Source: an uncultured Actinomycetes bacterium (lineage in GTDB: Bacteria > Actinomycetota > Acidimicrobiia > Acidimicrobiales > RAAP-2). Taken from it: a DNA stretch of 27,624 nt. A model generated the notes under the pieces. It was given only the letters and a program-made list of their open reading frames with translations. It was not told the DNA's origin and ran no database searches. Where the stretch lies: NCBI GenBank assembly GCA_903893955.1, contig CAITOG010000390.1, positions 1 through 27,624 on the forward strand, read 5' to 3'. A program made the position numbers and the translations under genes. Positions 7,841-15,415 of this stretch are shown piece by piece (the stretch's first letter is position 1; the number at the start of each line of letters is the position of its first letter).

Positions 7841-8452
7841 ATGGCGCTCGTTCCCTTCACCTTGCTCTATGACTACCGGTGCCCCTTCGCCCGAAACGTG
7901 CACGAGCACGTGCTCAGCGCGCTCGATGCTGGTCTCGACCTCGATGTGACCTTCGAGCCGTGGACGCTCTCGCAGGGGCATCTCGAGCCAGGTGCACCAG
8001 CGGTCTGGGACGACCCGGCACACGATGCGTCGCTCCTGGCCCTTGAAGTCTCGGTTGCGGTGCGCGACGTGGCGCCTGAGCATTTCCGAGCGGTCCATGG
8101 CGCGCTCTTCGACGCTCGCCACGTCCAGGGGGTCGCGCTCACCTCGCGAGCGCAGATCGATCCGATCCTCATCGCCCATGGCGTCGATCTCGACGTCATC
8201 GATGCCGAGCTGGCCACCGGCCGACCACGCAAGGTCATCGCCACCAACTGGACCCACTACCACGACGATCTGGACGTCTTCGGCGTCCCCACCTTCGTGG
8301 TCGACGACGCTGATGCGACGTTCGTCCGGCTGATGCACGGCCCCGATCCCGACAATCCTGCGGCCTCCAAAGAGGTCATCACCCGGCTCCTCGACCTCAT
8401 CGTCTCCCACGAGGAAATCAATGAGCTCAAGCACACCCGCCTGAGCCGCTAG
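7841..8452 (+). CDS. DsbA-family thioredoxin-fold protein with a single active-site cysteine
   Basis: The 203-residue protein begins FTLLYDYRCPFARNV, the beta-strand and active-site turn of the DsbA/FrnE/HCCA-isomerase group. It ends the thioredoxin half with FGVPTFVV, where P150 is the usual cis-proline. Helical insertion residues lie between. Only C14 is present in the turn (CPFA), so it cannot form the CXXC disulfide of a classical oxidoreductase. It is more like the one-cysteine thiol-transferase or mycothiol-linked relatives. No signal peptide is seen, so it is cytoplasmic. The ATG at 7841 follows GAGGGTTGGAA and lies 28 bases after the PAP2 gene. Its partner thiol could be mycothiol, because mca is in the same window. 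Confidence 0.82.
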   Translation: MALVPFTLLYDYRCPFARNVHEHVLSALDAGLDLDVTFEPWTLSQGHLEPGAPAVWDDPAHDASLLALEVSVAVRDVAPEHFRAVHGALFDARHVQGVALTSRAQIDPILIAHGVDLDVIDAELATGRPRKVIATNWTHYHDDLDVFGVPTFVVDDADATFVRLMHGPDPDNPAASKEVITRLLDLIVSHEEINELKHTRLSR

Positions 8453-8470
8453 ATCTCTGGCGCCGCTCAG
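8441..8470. terminator. Hairpin between convergent DsbA-like and LLM genes
   Basis: CTGAGCCGC (8441-8449) pairs with GCCGCTCAG (8462-8470) with a single mismatch around a 12-base loop. It overlaps both 3' ends and could stop transcription from either side. Confidence 0.4.
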
Positions 8471-9375
8471 CCAGCGAGGGAACCCAGGAACTCGAAGGTC
8501 GCCGCCCGCTCCGCGGAATCGCCCGAGATGGCGGCAACGAGCTCGGTGCCACCCGCAGCCTCGAGCTGGCCGATGCCGTCGATGATCTGCTCCTTCGAAC
8601 CCACCAGCGAGATGTCGGCCGGTCGAGCGACGCCCTCCTTCTCGAGCATCGCGGCATACGACGGAAGGTTCGGGTAGATCGAGAACGCCTCGTCGATGCG
8701 GTCCTTCGCCCTACCTGCGTCATCAGTGAGACAGACAGGCAAGGACACGACCACCCTCGGCGCTGGCTTGCCCGCCGCCTCGGCGGCCTCACCGAGCAGC
8801 GGAGCGATGTGCGAGCCGATGGTGCCGATGCCTGTCATCCAGGTGATCGTGCCATCGGTCAGGGTCCCCGCCAGCTTGAGCATGTAGGGGGCCAGCGCTG
8901 CGACCACGACCGACGGCGGCTTGGTGGCAGGGATGTCGAGCGGTCCGACGGTGATGGACTTGAGCACCTCTCCGTCGAGCATCGCCACCTCGCCGCGGAG
9001 CATCGGCATCAATGCGCTCAGATACTCAGCCATGTAGCGACCAGGCCGATCGAAGGAGTAGCCCCACAGGCCTTCGACAACCATCTGGTGTGAGAGCCCG
9101 ATTCCGAGGCAGAGTCGGTCGCCCGACGCAGACTGCACGGTGAGCGCCTGCTGGGCGAGCATCTGGGGGTGACGCGGGTAGACGGGCACCACAGCAGTGC
9201 CAAGCTCGATGTCGGGGACCGATGCCCCGACGACGGCCAGCAGGGTGAGCGCGTCCTGCCCGAAGATCTGGTTGGCCCACGCGCTGTCGTAGCCGGCGTC
9301 CTTGATCGACGCAGCCTGCCTAACGGCATCGGCAACCGATGACTCGACATCGATGAGCGTCCCGATCCTGATCAT
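8467..9375 (-). CDS. LLM-class F420-dependent oxidoreductase
   Basis: This 302-residue TIM-barrel protein belongs to the bacterial-luciferase-like class and probably uses reduced coenzyme F420 for hydride transfer to an unknown substrate. The family layout is clear: MIRIGTLI at the start, AGYDSAWANQIFGQDALTLL, then ELGTAVVPVYPRHPQMLAQQ, then SGDRLCLGIGLSHQMVVEG. A C-terminal half (about 185-300) with the usual ADISLVGSKEQIIDGI segment completes the barrel. The length is normal. A GGAGG sits seven bases before the ATG. It starts downstream of the siroheme operon on the same strand, separated by a strong hairpin, so it is likely independent. Confidence 0.9.
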   Translation of the reverse strand: MIRIGTLIDVESSVADAVRQAASIKDAGYDSAWANQIFGQDALTLLAVVGASVPDIELGTAVVPVYPRHPQMLAQQALTVQSASGDRLCLGIGLSHQMVVEGLWGYSFDRPGRYMAEYLSALMPMLRGEVAMLDGEVLKSITVGPLDIPATKPPSVVVAALAPYMLKLAGTLTDGTITWMTGIGTIGSHIAPLLGEAAEAAGKPAPRVVVSLPVCLTDDAGRAKDRIDEAFSIYPNLPSYAAMLEKEGVARPADISLVGSKEQIIDGIGQLEAAGGTELVAAISGDSAERAATFEFLGSLAG

Positions 9376-9395
9376 TGAATTCCTCCAGCTCTCGG

Positions 9396-9411
9396 GCGCG
9401 GTCCACCGCGC
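9396..9411 (-). terminator. Terminator-like hairpin after the siroheme operon
   Basis: GCGCGG (9396-9401) pairs perfectly with CCGCGC (9406-9411) around TCCA. It lies 16 bases past the end of the precorrin-2 dehydrogenase gene and before the LLM gene. There is no T tract. Confidence 0.45.
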
Positions 9412-9426
9412 GGTGCTGCGAGGAGG

Positions 9427-9993
9427 CTACCCCCGGGCGCAGCGACGAGGTGGTCCGAGCAGTTCAGCGATCCGACCGGACCAGTCGATGTCCTCGGTGC
9501 TGCCGCCCGTCGATCGAACAGCTGAACGCTCGATGGCCAGCTGCTCGGCCGCCTCGCCCGCACCTATGGGCAGGCAACCGGCGATCACGTCTCGCAGGTG
9601 GCGCGCCAGTGCCGGCGACGAGCCACCGGTCGAGACGGCGATGGCCACCGGACCCTCGCGATGTATGGCGACAAGATGCACAGTGGCACGCTCAAGGTCA
9701 TCGACGACGTTCACCCAGGTACCGGAACGCTCCGCTTCTGCGAGCACCTCGTCATTGACCGAAGGGTCTGCAATGGCCGACACGACGAGGAATGCACCAT
9801 CGAGATCACCGGATTCGTAGCGCCGCACCTCGAGCGAGTCGATGCCTGCCGGCATCTCGGCCAAGAGCTCCTCTGTGATGACCGCCACGCGAGCACCTTC
9901 GCTCACCAAGGTGGCCGCTTTGGATGCCGCCACCTTCCCGCCGCCGAGCACCACACATCGTCGACCGGCCAGGTCGATGGCGATCGGCAGCAT
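9427..9993 (-). CDS. Precorrin-2 dehydrogenase / sirohydrochlorin ferrochelatase (Met8/CysG N-domain type)
   Basis: This 188-residue protein oxidises precorrin-2 to sirohydrochlorin with NAD+ and may insert iron to make sirohaem. The nucleotide-binding loop is VVLGGGKVAASKA (14-26). N95-V-V-D98 matches the catalytic aspartate region of CysG (Asp104, NVVD). S121 in AVSTGGSSP matches the conserved serine of CysG. The protein is shorter at the C-terminus than CysG's N-terminal module, so chelatase efficiency is uncertain. Its ATG overlaps the cobA stop by one base (TGATG). It is the last gene of a three-gene operon with sulfite/nitrite reductase and cobA. Confidence 0.88.
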   Translation of the reverse strand: MLPIAIDLAGRRCVVLGGGKVAASKAATLVSEGARVAVITEELLAEMPAGIDSLEVRRYESGDLDGAFLVVSAIADPSVNDEVLAEAERSGTWVNVVDDLERATVHLVAIHREGPVAIAVSTGGSSPALARHLRDVIAGCLPIGAGEAAEQLAIERSAVRSTGGSTEDIDWSGRIAELLGPPRRCARG

Positions 9994-10724
9994 CAGGCGG
10001 AAGCGAGCCCCGCCGCCTCAAGGACGCGACCGAGCTCGAGCGCAGCGACGGCGCCGATCACCAGCACTGCAGGCGCCCTGACCTCAAGGCGGCCGAGCTG
10101 GTCGAGCCGAGCCCTCTGGACGCGCTGGGCTGCCATCGACGCTGACTCCACCGCCGCGATCGGCGTCTCGGGTGCCAGACCCCCCTCGAGGAGCTGCGCA
10201 GCGATATCGGCTCGTCGCTCGACGCCCATCAGGACCACGAGTGTCATCTCCGAATTCGCGAGCCGACGAAAGTCGACAGCTGCGCCATTGCGAGCACGAC
10301 CCGTGACGACGCTGACGCCGAACGATGCCCCGCGATGGGTCACAGGGATCGCGCCGGCAAGCGGCGCCGCGAACGCTGACGAGATGCCCGGCACGACCTC
10401 GGCCTCGATCCCTGCCGCGCTCAGCGCTTCGAGCTCCTCGCCGCCTCGACCGAAGACGAACGGGTCGCCCCCCTTCAGACGGACGACGCAGCCGTGCCTC
10501 CGACCCAGCGCCACCAGCAGATCGTTGATCAGCGCCTGGGACGATGAGCCGCCGGGACGCTTGCCGACATCGATCAGCTCGGCGCCATCCGCCGACAGAG
10601 CCAGGACCTCGGGGTCGATCAACCGGTCGTGGACCACCACGTCAGCCCTGCCGAGGATCGTGGCGGCACGCACGGTGAGCAGGTCTGTTGCTCCCGGGCC
10701 AGCCCCGACCAGGTAGACGGTCAT
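9993..10724 (-). CDS. cobA: Uroporphyrinogen-III C-methyltransferase
   Basis: This 243-residue SAM-dependent enzyme methylates uroporphyrinogen III at C2 and C7 to give precorrin-2, the branch point to sirohaem and B12. The motifs are VGAGPG (6-11), the proline loop RLKGGDPFVFGRGGEE (82-97) and VPGISSAFA (111-119), all typical of SUMT. It is the single-domain form, with the CysG N-domain functions encoded by the next gene. Its ATG overlaps the stop of the reductase gene in an ATGA junction. That links it tightly to sirohaem supply for the reductase. A B12 role cannot be excluded, but no other cobalamin gene is in the window. Confidence 0.95.
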   Translation of the reverse strand: MTVYLVGAGPGATDLLTVRAATILGRADVVVHDRLIDPEVLALSADGAELIDVGKRPGGSSSQALINDLLVALGRRHGCVVRLKGGDPFVFGRGGEELEALSAAGIEAEVVPGISSAFAAPLAGAIPVTHRGASFGVSVVTGRARNGAAVDFRRLANSEMTLVVLMGVERRADIAAQLLEGGLAPETPIAAVESASMAAQRVQRARLDQLGRLEVRAPAVLVIGAVAALELGRVLEAAGLASA

Positions 10725-12388
10725 GAGGAGATCGCCCTCGTGTAGAAGTCACCGAAGGACTCGTCGACCTCGCCCTCATCTCGCCAGCGTTCGAGCAGCG
10801 GTGTGATCACCTCGGTGATCTTGTCGAAGGGAACCTTCTCTGCGTGCAGCGTCGCAAGGCGGTTCCCCGAGGGGCCACCCCCCAAGAACAGGTCGTAGCC
10901 GGTCTTGGTCCGCCCGACCACGCCAACCTCAGCGACCGCAGGTCGTGCGCACCCATTCGGGCAGCCTGTGACGCGAAGCTGCAGGCGACGGCCACCGACG
11001 CCGACCGCGTCGAGTGCCCCCTCGAGACCCTCGACCAGATCGGGCAGGCGGCGCTCAGACTCAGCGAGCGCCTGAGAACAGGTCGGCAGCGCAGGGCAGG
11101 CCAGGGCTGAGCGCTCGACGGAGCCGAGCTCCTCGACGAAGCGCACCCCATGGTCCACCAGGATCGAGGTGACCGCATCGACGTCGGCGGGCGACAGGTG
11201 GGACAACAAGATGTCTTGCTGTGGGGTCACATAGAAGGTCAGATCGAATCGACTCGCAATCTCTCGCAGGGCCGAGCGGAGTCGAGTCCGATCGTCGTCC
11301 TTGACCCTCCCCGCACCGACCCGAAGCCCTAGCTGGCGGCTCCCGTCGGGAAGGGTCCTCCAGCCCAGGTGATCATCAGCCCCGATGTCGGGCAGCACCG
11401 GAAGCGGCGCCACGAGCGGGCGGCCGAACCGAGCGGTGACCTCGGTCGCGAATGCCTCGAGGCCCTCATCGGCAAGCACGTACTTGAGCCGTGCCCGCTT
11501 GCGGTCGCTTCGATCGCCGAGGTCCCGGTAGGCCGTCACGACCGCCGCGATGAGATCCTCGACGTCGCTCTCAGCCACGAAGCACAGGGGGTCGGCAAGT
11601 CGGGCGAAGGTGTTCGGATTCGCATAGGCGCGCCCAAGTCCTCCGCCGACCAACACGGTGAAGCCCTCACCGAGCTCGGGGTGAACGCCAGGGATGAGGC
11701 CGAGGTCCTGCGCGAAAACGTCGACGCAGTTGTCGCCCGGATTGGCGATGGCGATCTTGAACTTCCGAGGAAGATAGGTGTCGCCATAGAAGGCATGCTC
11801 GTCCGACGGCTCGGCAGAGGCAGCCAGCTTGCCGTCCACGAAGACCTCGAAGTGCGCTCTCGTCGACGGCTTGAAGGCAGACGCGATCCGATCGACCGTC
11901 TTGGTCAGCGGGCCGTCGGCGGTCTCAGTCTGGAGGCCAGGGCAGGCGACCACGTTGCGGACGACATCGCCGCAGGCGCCGAACGAGGTCATCAGGTTCG
12001 CATGGAGGCTCCTCGCGAGGTCCTGCAGCGACGTCTTGGCGACCCCATGGAACTGAACCGCCTGTCGGGTGGTGAGACGGAGCGTGTCGTCGGCGAGCTC
12101 GCCAGCGACCGTGTCGAGGGCCAGCCACTGGGACGGGGAGATCCGACCGCCGGGGATGGCCACCCGGATCATGAAGCTGTAGTCGAGCTCCTCCTTGGCC
12201 ACCGACCGGGCACGTCGAGTGTCGCGATCGTCCTGGGCATAGATCCCGTGGAACTTGAGCAGCTGCTCTGCATCTCCGGACACGTTCGCCTTCGAAGTGC
12301 CGAGCTCGTCGAGCAGCGAGCCGCGCAAGTGTCGACTCTCTCGCTTCACGCCCTCGACGGCGGTCTCCGTGGTGGAGGATTCGCTCAC
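10721..12388 (-). CDS. Sirohaem/4Fe-4S sulfite (or nitrite) reductase, probably assimilatory sulfite reductase
   Basis: The 555-residue hemoprotein reduces sulfite to sulfide, or nitrite to ammonia, by six electrons in the cytoplasm. The cluster and sirohaem ligands are C431-x5-C437 (ACPALPTCSQ) and C476-x3-C480 (GCPNGC). Two features favour sulfite over nitrite: TTRQAVQFHGV (106-116), with QFHG as in CysI and plant SiR, and YLPRKFKIAIA (205-215). Y70 in DYSFMIR and C149 could form the Tyr-Cys crosslink known in NirA. The frame runs open upstream to 12751, but that would overlap purK. The GTG at 12388 has AGGGGAG correctly spaced, so I use it. It heads the operon with cobA and the precorrin-2 dehydrogenase, which make its sirohaem. 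A ferredoxin is the probable donor; none is encoded here. Confidence 0.93.
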   Translation of the reverse strand: MSESSTTETAVEGVKRESRHLRGSLLDELGTSKANVSGDAEQLLKFHGIYAQDDRDTRRARSVAKEELDYSFMIRVAIPGGRISPSQWLALDTVAGELADDTLRLTTRQAVQFHGVAKTSLQDLARSLHANLMTSFGACGDVVRNVVACPGLQTETADGPLTKTVDRIASAFKPSTRAHFEVFVDGKLAASAEPSDEHAFYGDTYLPRKFKIAIANPGDNCVDVFAQDLGLIPGVHPELGEGFTVLVGGGLGRAYANPNTFARLADPLCFVAESDVEDLIAAVVTAYRDLGDRSDRKRARLKYVLADEGLEAFATEVTARFGRPLVAPLPVLPDIGADDHLGWRTLPDGSRQLGLRVGAGRVKDDDRTRLRSALREIASRFDLTFYVTPQQDILLSHLSPADVDAVTSILVDHGVRFVEELGSVERSALACPALPTCSQALAESERRLPDLVEGLEGALDAVGVGGRRLQLRVTGCPNGCARPAVAEVGVVGRTKTGYDLFLGGGPSGNRLATLHAEKVPFDKITEVITPLLERWRDEGEVDESFGDFYTRAISS

Positions 12389-12429
12389 TTCTGCTCCCCT
12401 AGATGCTGGCCCCGTGCTATTCCCCCAAA

Positions 12430-12457
12430 ACCTTACCTGATTAGTCATAATTCGCAA
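12430..12457 (-). promoter_or_regulatory. Candidate promoter and operator of the sulfite reductase operon
   Basis: On the minus strand TTGCGA (12452-12457) and TAAGGT (12430-12435) are 16 bases apart, giving a start near 12423 and a 35-base leader with AGGGGAG before the GTG. The spacer holds GACTAATCAGGT (12435-12446 on the plus strand as its complement), an AT-rich motif in a GC-rich surround. It loosely resembles Rrf2/IscR-type sites. The promoter call is moderate and the operator call is speculative. Confidence 0.4.
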
Positions 12458-12487
12458 ACACCACCATCGGCTCTGGTGCAATCCCGG

Positions 12488-12493
12488 TAGCCT
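12488..12493 (+). promoter_or_regulatory. Weak candidate -10 box upstream of purK
   Basis: TAGCCT fits TANNNT and would give a leader of about 45 bases. A CATAAT at 12446-12451 is an alternative that overlaps the divergent promoter. Neither has a good -35 box, and no ribosome binding site precedes purK. Confidence 0.2.
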
Positions 12494-12544
12494 CATGGTC
12501 GTGGCGACCTGCTTGAACCCGTCTCTCACGCCGTCAGCGCACAG

Positions 12545-13699
12545 ATGAGGGTCGGCGTCATCGGAGGCGGCCAGCTTGCGAGGATGCTGCTCGAGGACGC
12601 CAGTCGCCTCGGGATCGAGGCGACCATCCTCGCCGAGCATGCTGACGACGGAGCGGCGAAGGAAGCGAGCCGGGTGCTGCTCGGAGCGGCGACCGACGAG
12701 GCCGCGCTTCGACGTCTGGCCCACGAAGTGGACGTGATCACGCTCGATCACGAGCTCGTCGATCTCGAGATGCTCGGCGAGCTCGAGGCCTCAGGCGTGA
12801 TCATCCGCCCGTCACCCCACGCGCTGCGTTGCGCTGTCGACAAGATCGAGATGCGGACCGAGCTCGGCAAAGCGAGCCTGCCGATGCCGGCGTACGGGAT
12901 CATCACGACCAGCGATCCGACCGACGTCGCGCCGCTCGGCGAGCGACTCGGATGGCCGCTCGTCATCAAGGCGGCACGGGGTGGTTACGACGGTCGTGGC
13001 GTGTTCGTCGTCGACGACGCGAAGCGTGCACAGGCTGTGGTCGATGAGCTGCACGCCGCTGGTATCGATGTGCTCGTCGAGGAGAAGGTCGCCATCGACC
13101 AAGAGCTCGCGGCCCTGGTGGTTCGCCGACCTGGCGGGCAGAGCGCATCGTGGCCCGCCGTCGAGACAGCCCAGGTCGGCGGCGTGTGTCGCGAAGTCCT
13201 CGTCCCTGGCAGCCTCGACGGCTCGCTGGCGGCGCAGGCAGAAGCGCTTGCCGTCACGATCGCTGAACTCCTCGGCGTTGTCGGCATCCTCGCTGTCGAG
13301 CTCTTCGTCACGAATGGTCGCTTGGTGATCAACGAGCTCGCCATGCGACCGCACAACTCCGGCCATTGGACCCAAGACGGCTCTGTCACCTCGCAGTTCG
13401 AGAACCACCTTCGAGCCGTGCTCGACCTGCCCCTCGGCTCGACCCGATTGACGGCCGACCACGTGGCCTCAGTCAACGTCTTCGGCTCAGACGACGTCAG
13501 CGACTTCGACCATGCCCTCGCCGATTCGCTGGTGATCCCTGATGCCAAGCTCCACCTCTATGGCAAGTCGCCACGGCCGGGGCGCAAGCTCGGTCACGTG
13601 AACGTTGCGGGGGCCGATGGGCCGACAGTGCGACGCCATGCGTGGATGGCCGCACTCGCACTTGGCACACCGATGCCTCCCGAGATGGAAGAGTTGTGA
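12545..13699 (+). CDS. purK: 5-(carboxyamino)imidazole ribonucleotide synthase
   Basis: This 384-residue ATP-grasp enzyme makes N5-CAIR from AIR, ATP and bicarbonate in purine synthesis. Its start MRVGVIGGGQLARM is the standard PurK N-terminus and fixes the ATG at 12545 despite a poor ribosome binding site. ATP-grasp elements are VIKAARGGYDGRGVFVV (140-156) and the metal/ATP region VELFVTNGRLVINELAMRPH (251-270), followed by NSGHWTQDG. The length is normal. It is divergent from the sulfite reductase operon, with 156 bases between starts. purE begins two bases after its stop. Confidence 0.97.
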   Translation: MRVGVIGGGQLARMLLEDASRLGIEATILAEHADDGAAKEASRVLLGAATDEAALRRLAHEVDVITLDHELVDLEMLGELEASGVIIRPSPHALRCAVDKIEMRTELGKASLPMPAYGIITTSDPTDVAPLGERLGWPLVIKAARGGYDGRGVFVVDDAKRAQAVVDELHAAGIDVLVEEKVAIDQELAALVVRRPGGQSASWPAVETAQVGGVCREVLVPGSLDGSLAAQAEALAVTIAELLGVVGILAVELFVTNGRLVINELAMRPHNSGHWTQDGSVTSQFENHLRAVLDLPLGSTRLTADHVASVNVFGSDDVSDFDHALADSLVIPDAKLHLYGKSPRPGRKLGHVNVAGADGPTVRRHAWMAALALGTPMPPEMEEL

Positions 13700-13701
13700 G
13701 C

Positions 13702-14202
13702 ATGAACGTGCAGCCTCGAGTCGGCATCGTCATGGGATCGAGCTCGGATCTCGACGTCATGAGGGCAGCCGAGGCCATCTTGGACGAGTTCGGCATCCCG
13801 AGCGAGATCCATGTGGTCTCTGCCCATCGAACGCCTGAGCGGATGCTCGCCTACGGCAGCGATGCCGCCGGGCGAGGGCTCAAGGTCATCATCGCCGGAG
13901 CCGGTGGCGCAGCCCACCTCCCTGGCATGCTCGCCTCGGTCACCTCATTGCCGGTCATCGGCGTCCCCGTCGCGCTGGCTCGCCTCGACGGCCTCGACTC
14001 GCTGCTCTCCATCGTCCAGATGCCCCGTGGCGTCCCGGTCGCCACGGTGGCGATCAACGGTGCTGAGAATGCAGGACTCTTGGCACTTCGCATCCTGGGC
14101 GCCGGCGACCCCGCGCTCACGGCTGCACTCGACGAGCATCGTGCTCGCCTCGCCACCACTGCCGAGGCCCAAGACGCAGCCATCGAGCGAGAGCGACGCT
14201 GA
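13702..14202 (+). CDS. purE: 5-(carboxyamino)imidazole ribonucleotide mutase
   Basis: This 166-residue class I PurE converts N5-CAIR to CAIR, directly after PurK. GIVMGSSSDLDVM (8-20), SAHRTPERM (40-48, with catalytic H42) and IAGAGGAAHLPGM mark the CO2-moving active site, and LRILGAGDPAL ends the core. GGAAGAG (13687-13693) is eight bases before the ATG. A GTG at 13696 overlapping the purK stop is possible but has no proper spacing. It overlaps the next gene by one base. Confidence 0.97.
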   Translation: MNVQPRVGIVMGSSSDLDVMRAAEAILDEFGIPSEIHVVSAHRTPERMLAYGSDAAGRGLKVIIAGAGGAAHLPGMLASVTSLPVIGVPVALARLDGLDSLLSIVQMPRGVPVATVAINGAENAGLLALRILGAGDPALTAALDEHRARLATTAEAQDAAIERERR

Positions 14203-15035
14203 TGTCGGAGCTGAGCTGGCGCCTGGGATACGGCGAAGAAGGCAGGGTCGTCATCGTCACCGCTGATGAGCTTGGGCTGTGTCACGCCGCGAACCGAGGC
14301 GTCGAGGAGGCCACTTCGAGCGGCATCGCCACGAGTGCCTCTCTGCTCGTCCCCGCGCCCTGGGCGCGAGAGGCCGCCGCACGGCACCGAGGCGGGGACG
14401 TCGGCGTCTCACTGGCCATCACCGCAGAGCATGAGCTCCTCAGGTTCGGCCCGGTGACCGTTGCCCCATCGCTCCTCGGGGGCGATGGTGGCTTCCCCGG
14501 CAGCGTCGACGATGCTCTCGATCACGCCGACCTCGACGAGGTCCGACGCGAGTGCCGTGCCCAGCTCGAGCGAGCGATCTTGCTCGGCTTCGACGTCTCC
14601 CACCTGGCGTCGCACGCCTCTGCGCTCGTGACCAAGCCAGAGTTCTTCGACGTCCTCTTGGAGCTTGCGGTGGAGTACCGGCTGCCCTTGCGCCTGCTGT
14701 CTGGCCCGAAGGCCGATGGGCTCGGATTCCCGGCTCGCTCGCTTGCCAAGGAGGAGGGTGTGATCGTCCCCGATCAGGTGGTGGACACCACTGGAAGCTC
14801 GCTGCGCGACTGCCTCCCCGAGCTCCTCGACACCATCGGCCCAGGTGTGACCGAGGTGATCACACGTCCCGCCATCGACACCGACGAGCTGCGAGCGTTC
14901 GCCCACGATGCCGATGCCAGGGTCGACGACCTTCGCCTCATGGCACGAGAGGCTGCCGCTCGCTCGCAGCTGCGCAGCGCCGGCGTGACGATGGTCGGCT
15001 GGAAACCGCTCGCCGAGCTCGCTCGGCGCTCCTAG
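14202..15035 (+). CDS. YdjC/ChbG-type deacetylase-like protein with altered metal ligands
   Basis: The 277-residue protein has the layout of the carbohydrate deacetylase YdjC/ChbG family: VVIVTADELGLCHAANRGVE (16-35), DVGVSLAIT (66-74), RFGPVTVAPSLLGGDGGFP, then FDVSHLASHASALVTKPEFF. Family enzymes remove N-acetyl groups using an Asp-His-His metal site. Here the second Asp of the ADD motif is Glu (E23) and the first metal His is Ser (S70, in GVSL where GVHL is expected). H138 is kept. Activity may be lost or changed. The start is coupled to purE by TGATG, so it is the third gene of a purK-purE operon, an odd place for a sugar deacetylase. No signal peptide is seen. Confidence 0.8.
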   Translation: MSELSWRLGYGEEGRVVIVTADELGLCHAANRGVEEATSSGIATSASLLVPAPWAREAAARHRGGDVGVSLAITAEHELLRFGPVTVAPSLLGGDGGFPGSVDDALDHADLDEVRRECRAQLERAILLGFDVSHLASHASALVTKPEFFDVLLELAVEYRLPLRLLSGPKADGLGFPARSLAKEEGVIVPDQVVDTTGSSLRDCLPELLDTIGPGVTEVITRPAIDTDELRAFAHDADARVDDLRLMAREAAARSQLRSAGVTMVGWKPLAELARRS

Positions 15036-15044
15036 CTCGACCGC

Positions 15045-15311
15045 CTAGCGACCGTTTCGCTCTCGATGGGAGCAGCCCGGCCAGCAGCATGGGCGTCGCA
15101 TCCCATCCTCGAGCTCCTCGACGGTGCGGCGGATGCGACGCTCACGAGTCGCATCGCGCTTGGCATCTTCGACCCAGCAGATGAACTCGTTGCGCGCCAA
15201 GGGGGTGATGTCGCCCCACGCGTGGGTCGCCACTTCGCTTCGACGAAGGCCCTGCTCGAGATCGGCGGGAAGGTCGTGGACCGCGCCACCACTCAGCTTG
15301 CTCGCTGCCAT
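15045..15311 (-). CDS. OmdA/YdeI-family small protein
   Basis: The 88-residue protein carries the core of the YdeI/OmdA (bacteriocin-protection) family: LPADLEQGL, then WGDITPLARNEFICWVEDAK (32-51), RERRIRRTVEELEDGMRRPC and a C-terminal CCWPGCSHR. Family members are small cytoplasmic proteins, some linked to resistance to antimicrobial proteins, but the molecular role is unclear. The frame is open further upstream, but homology begins near the ATG at 15311. A TACGAT box six bases before it suggests a leaderless message. It converges on the YdjC-like gene with nine bases between stops, and is divergent from proS. Confidence 0.82.
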   Translation of the reverse strand: MAASKLSGGAVHDLPADLEQGLRRSEVATHAWGDITPLARNEFICWVEDAKRDATRERRIRRTVEELEDGMRRPCCWPGCSHRERNGR

Positions 15312-15317
15312 CTGGCC

Positions 15318-15323
15318 ATCGTA
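15318..15323 (-). promoter_or_regulatory. Candidate -10 box for a leaderless OmdA-family transcript
   Basis: TACGAT on the minus strand lies six bases before the ATG at 15311. No ribosome binding site lies between them. Confidence 0.4.
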
Positions 15324-15371
15324 GAGCCCCCCTGCCCGACCGCCTCGCACAGGAGAGGGGGCGAGCTTGGG

Positions 15372-15377
15372 TAGCGT
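15372..15377 (+). promoter_or_regulatory. Candidate -10 box of proS
   Basis: TAGCGT fits TANNNT and would give a leader of about 20-32 bases depending on which proS start is used. No -35 box is convincing. Confidence 0.3.
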
Positions 15378-15415
15378 TGGGCACCCAGACCGACGTGAAG
15401 AGGATGGCAGCCATC

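Noticed and set aside
11369..12490. Long open frame opposite the sulfite reductase gene
   Set aside because: Low-complexity Arg/Glu/Gly-rich shadow frame that also crosses the promoter region.
12389..12751. N-terminal extension of the sulfite reductase gene by 121 codons
   Set aside because: It overlaps the purK start on the other strand, has no family similarity, and the GTG at 12388 has a well-spaced ribosome binding site.
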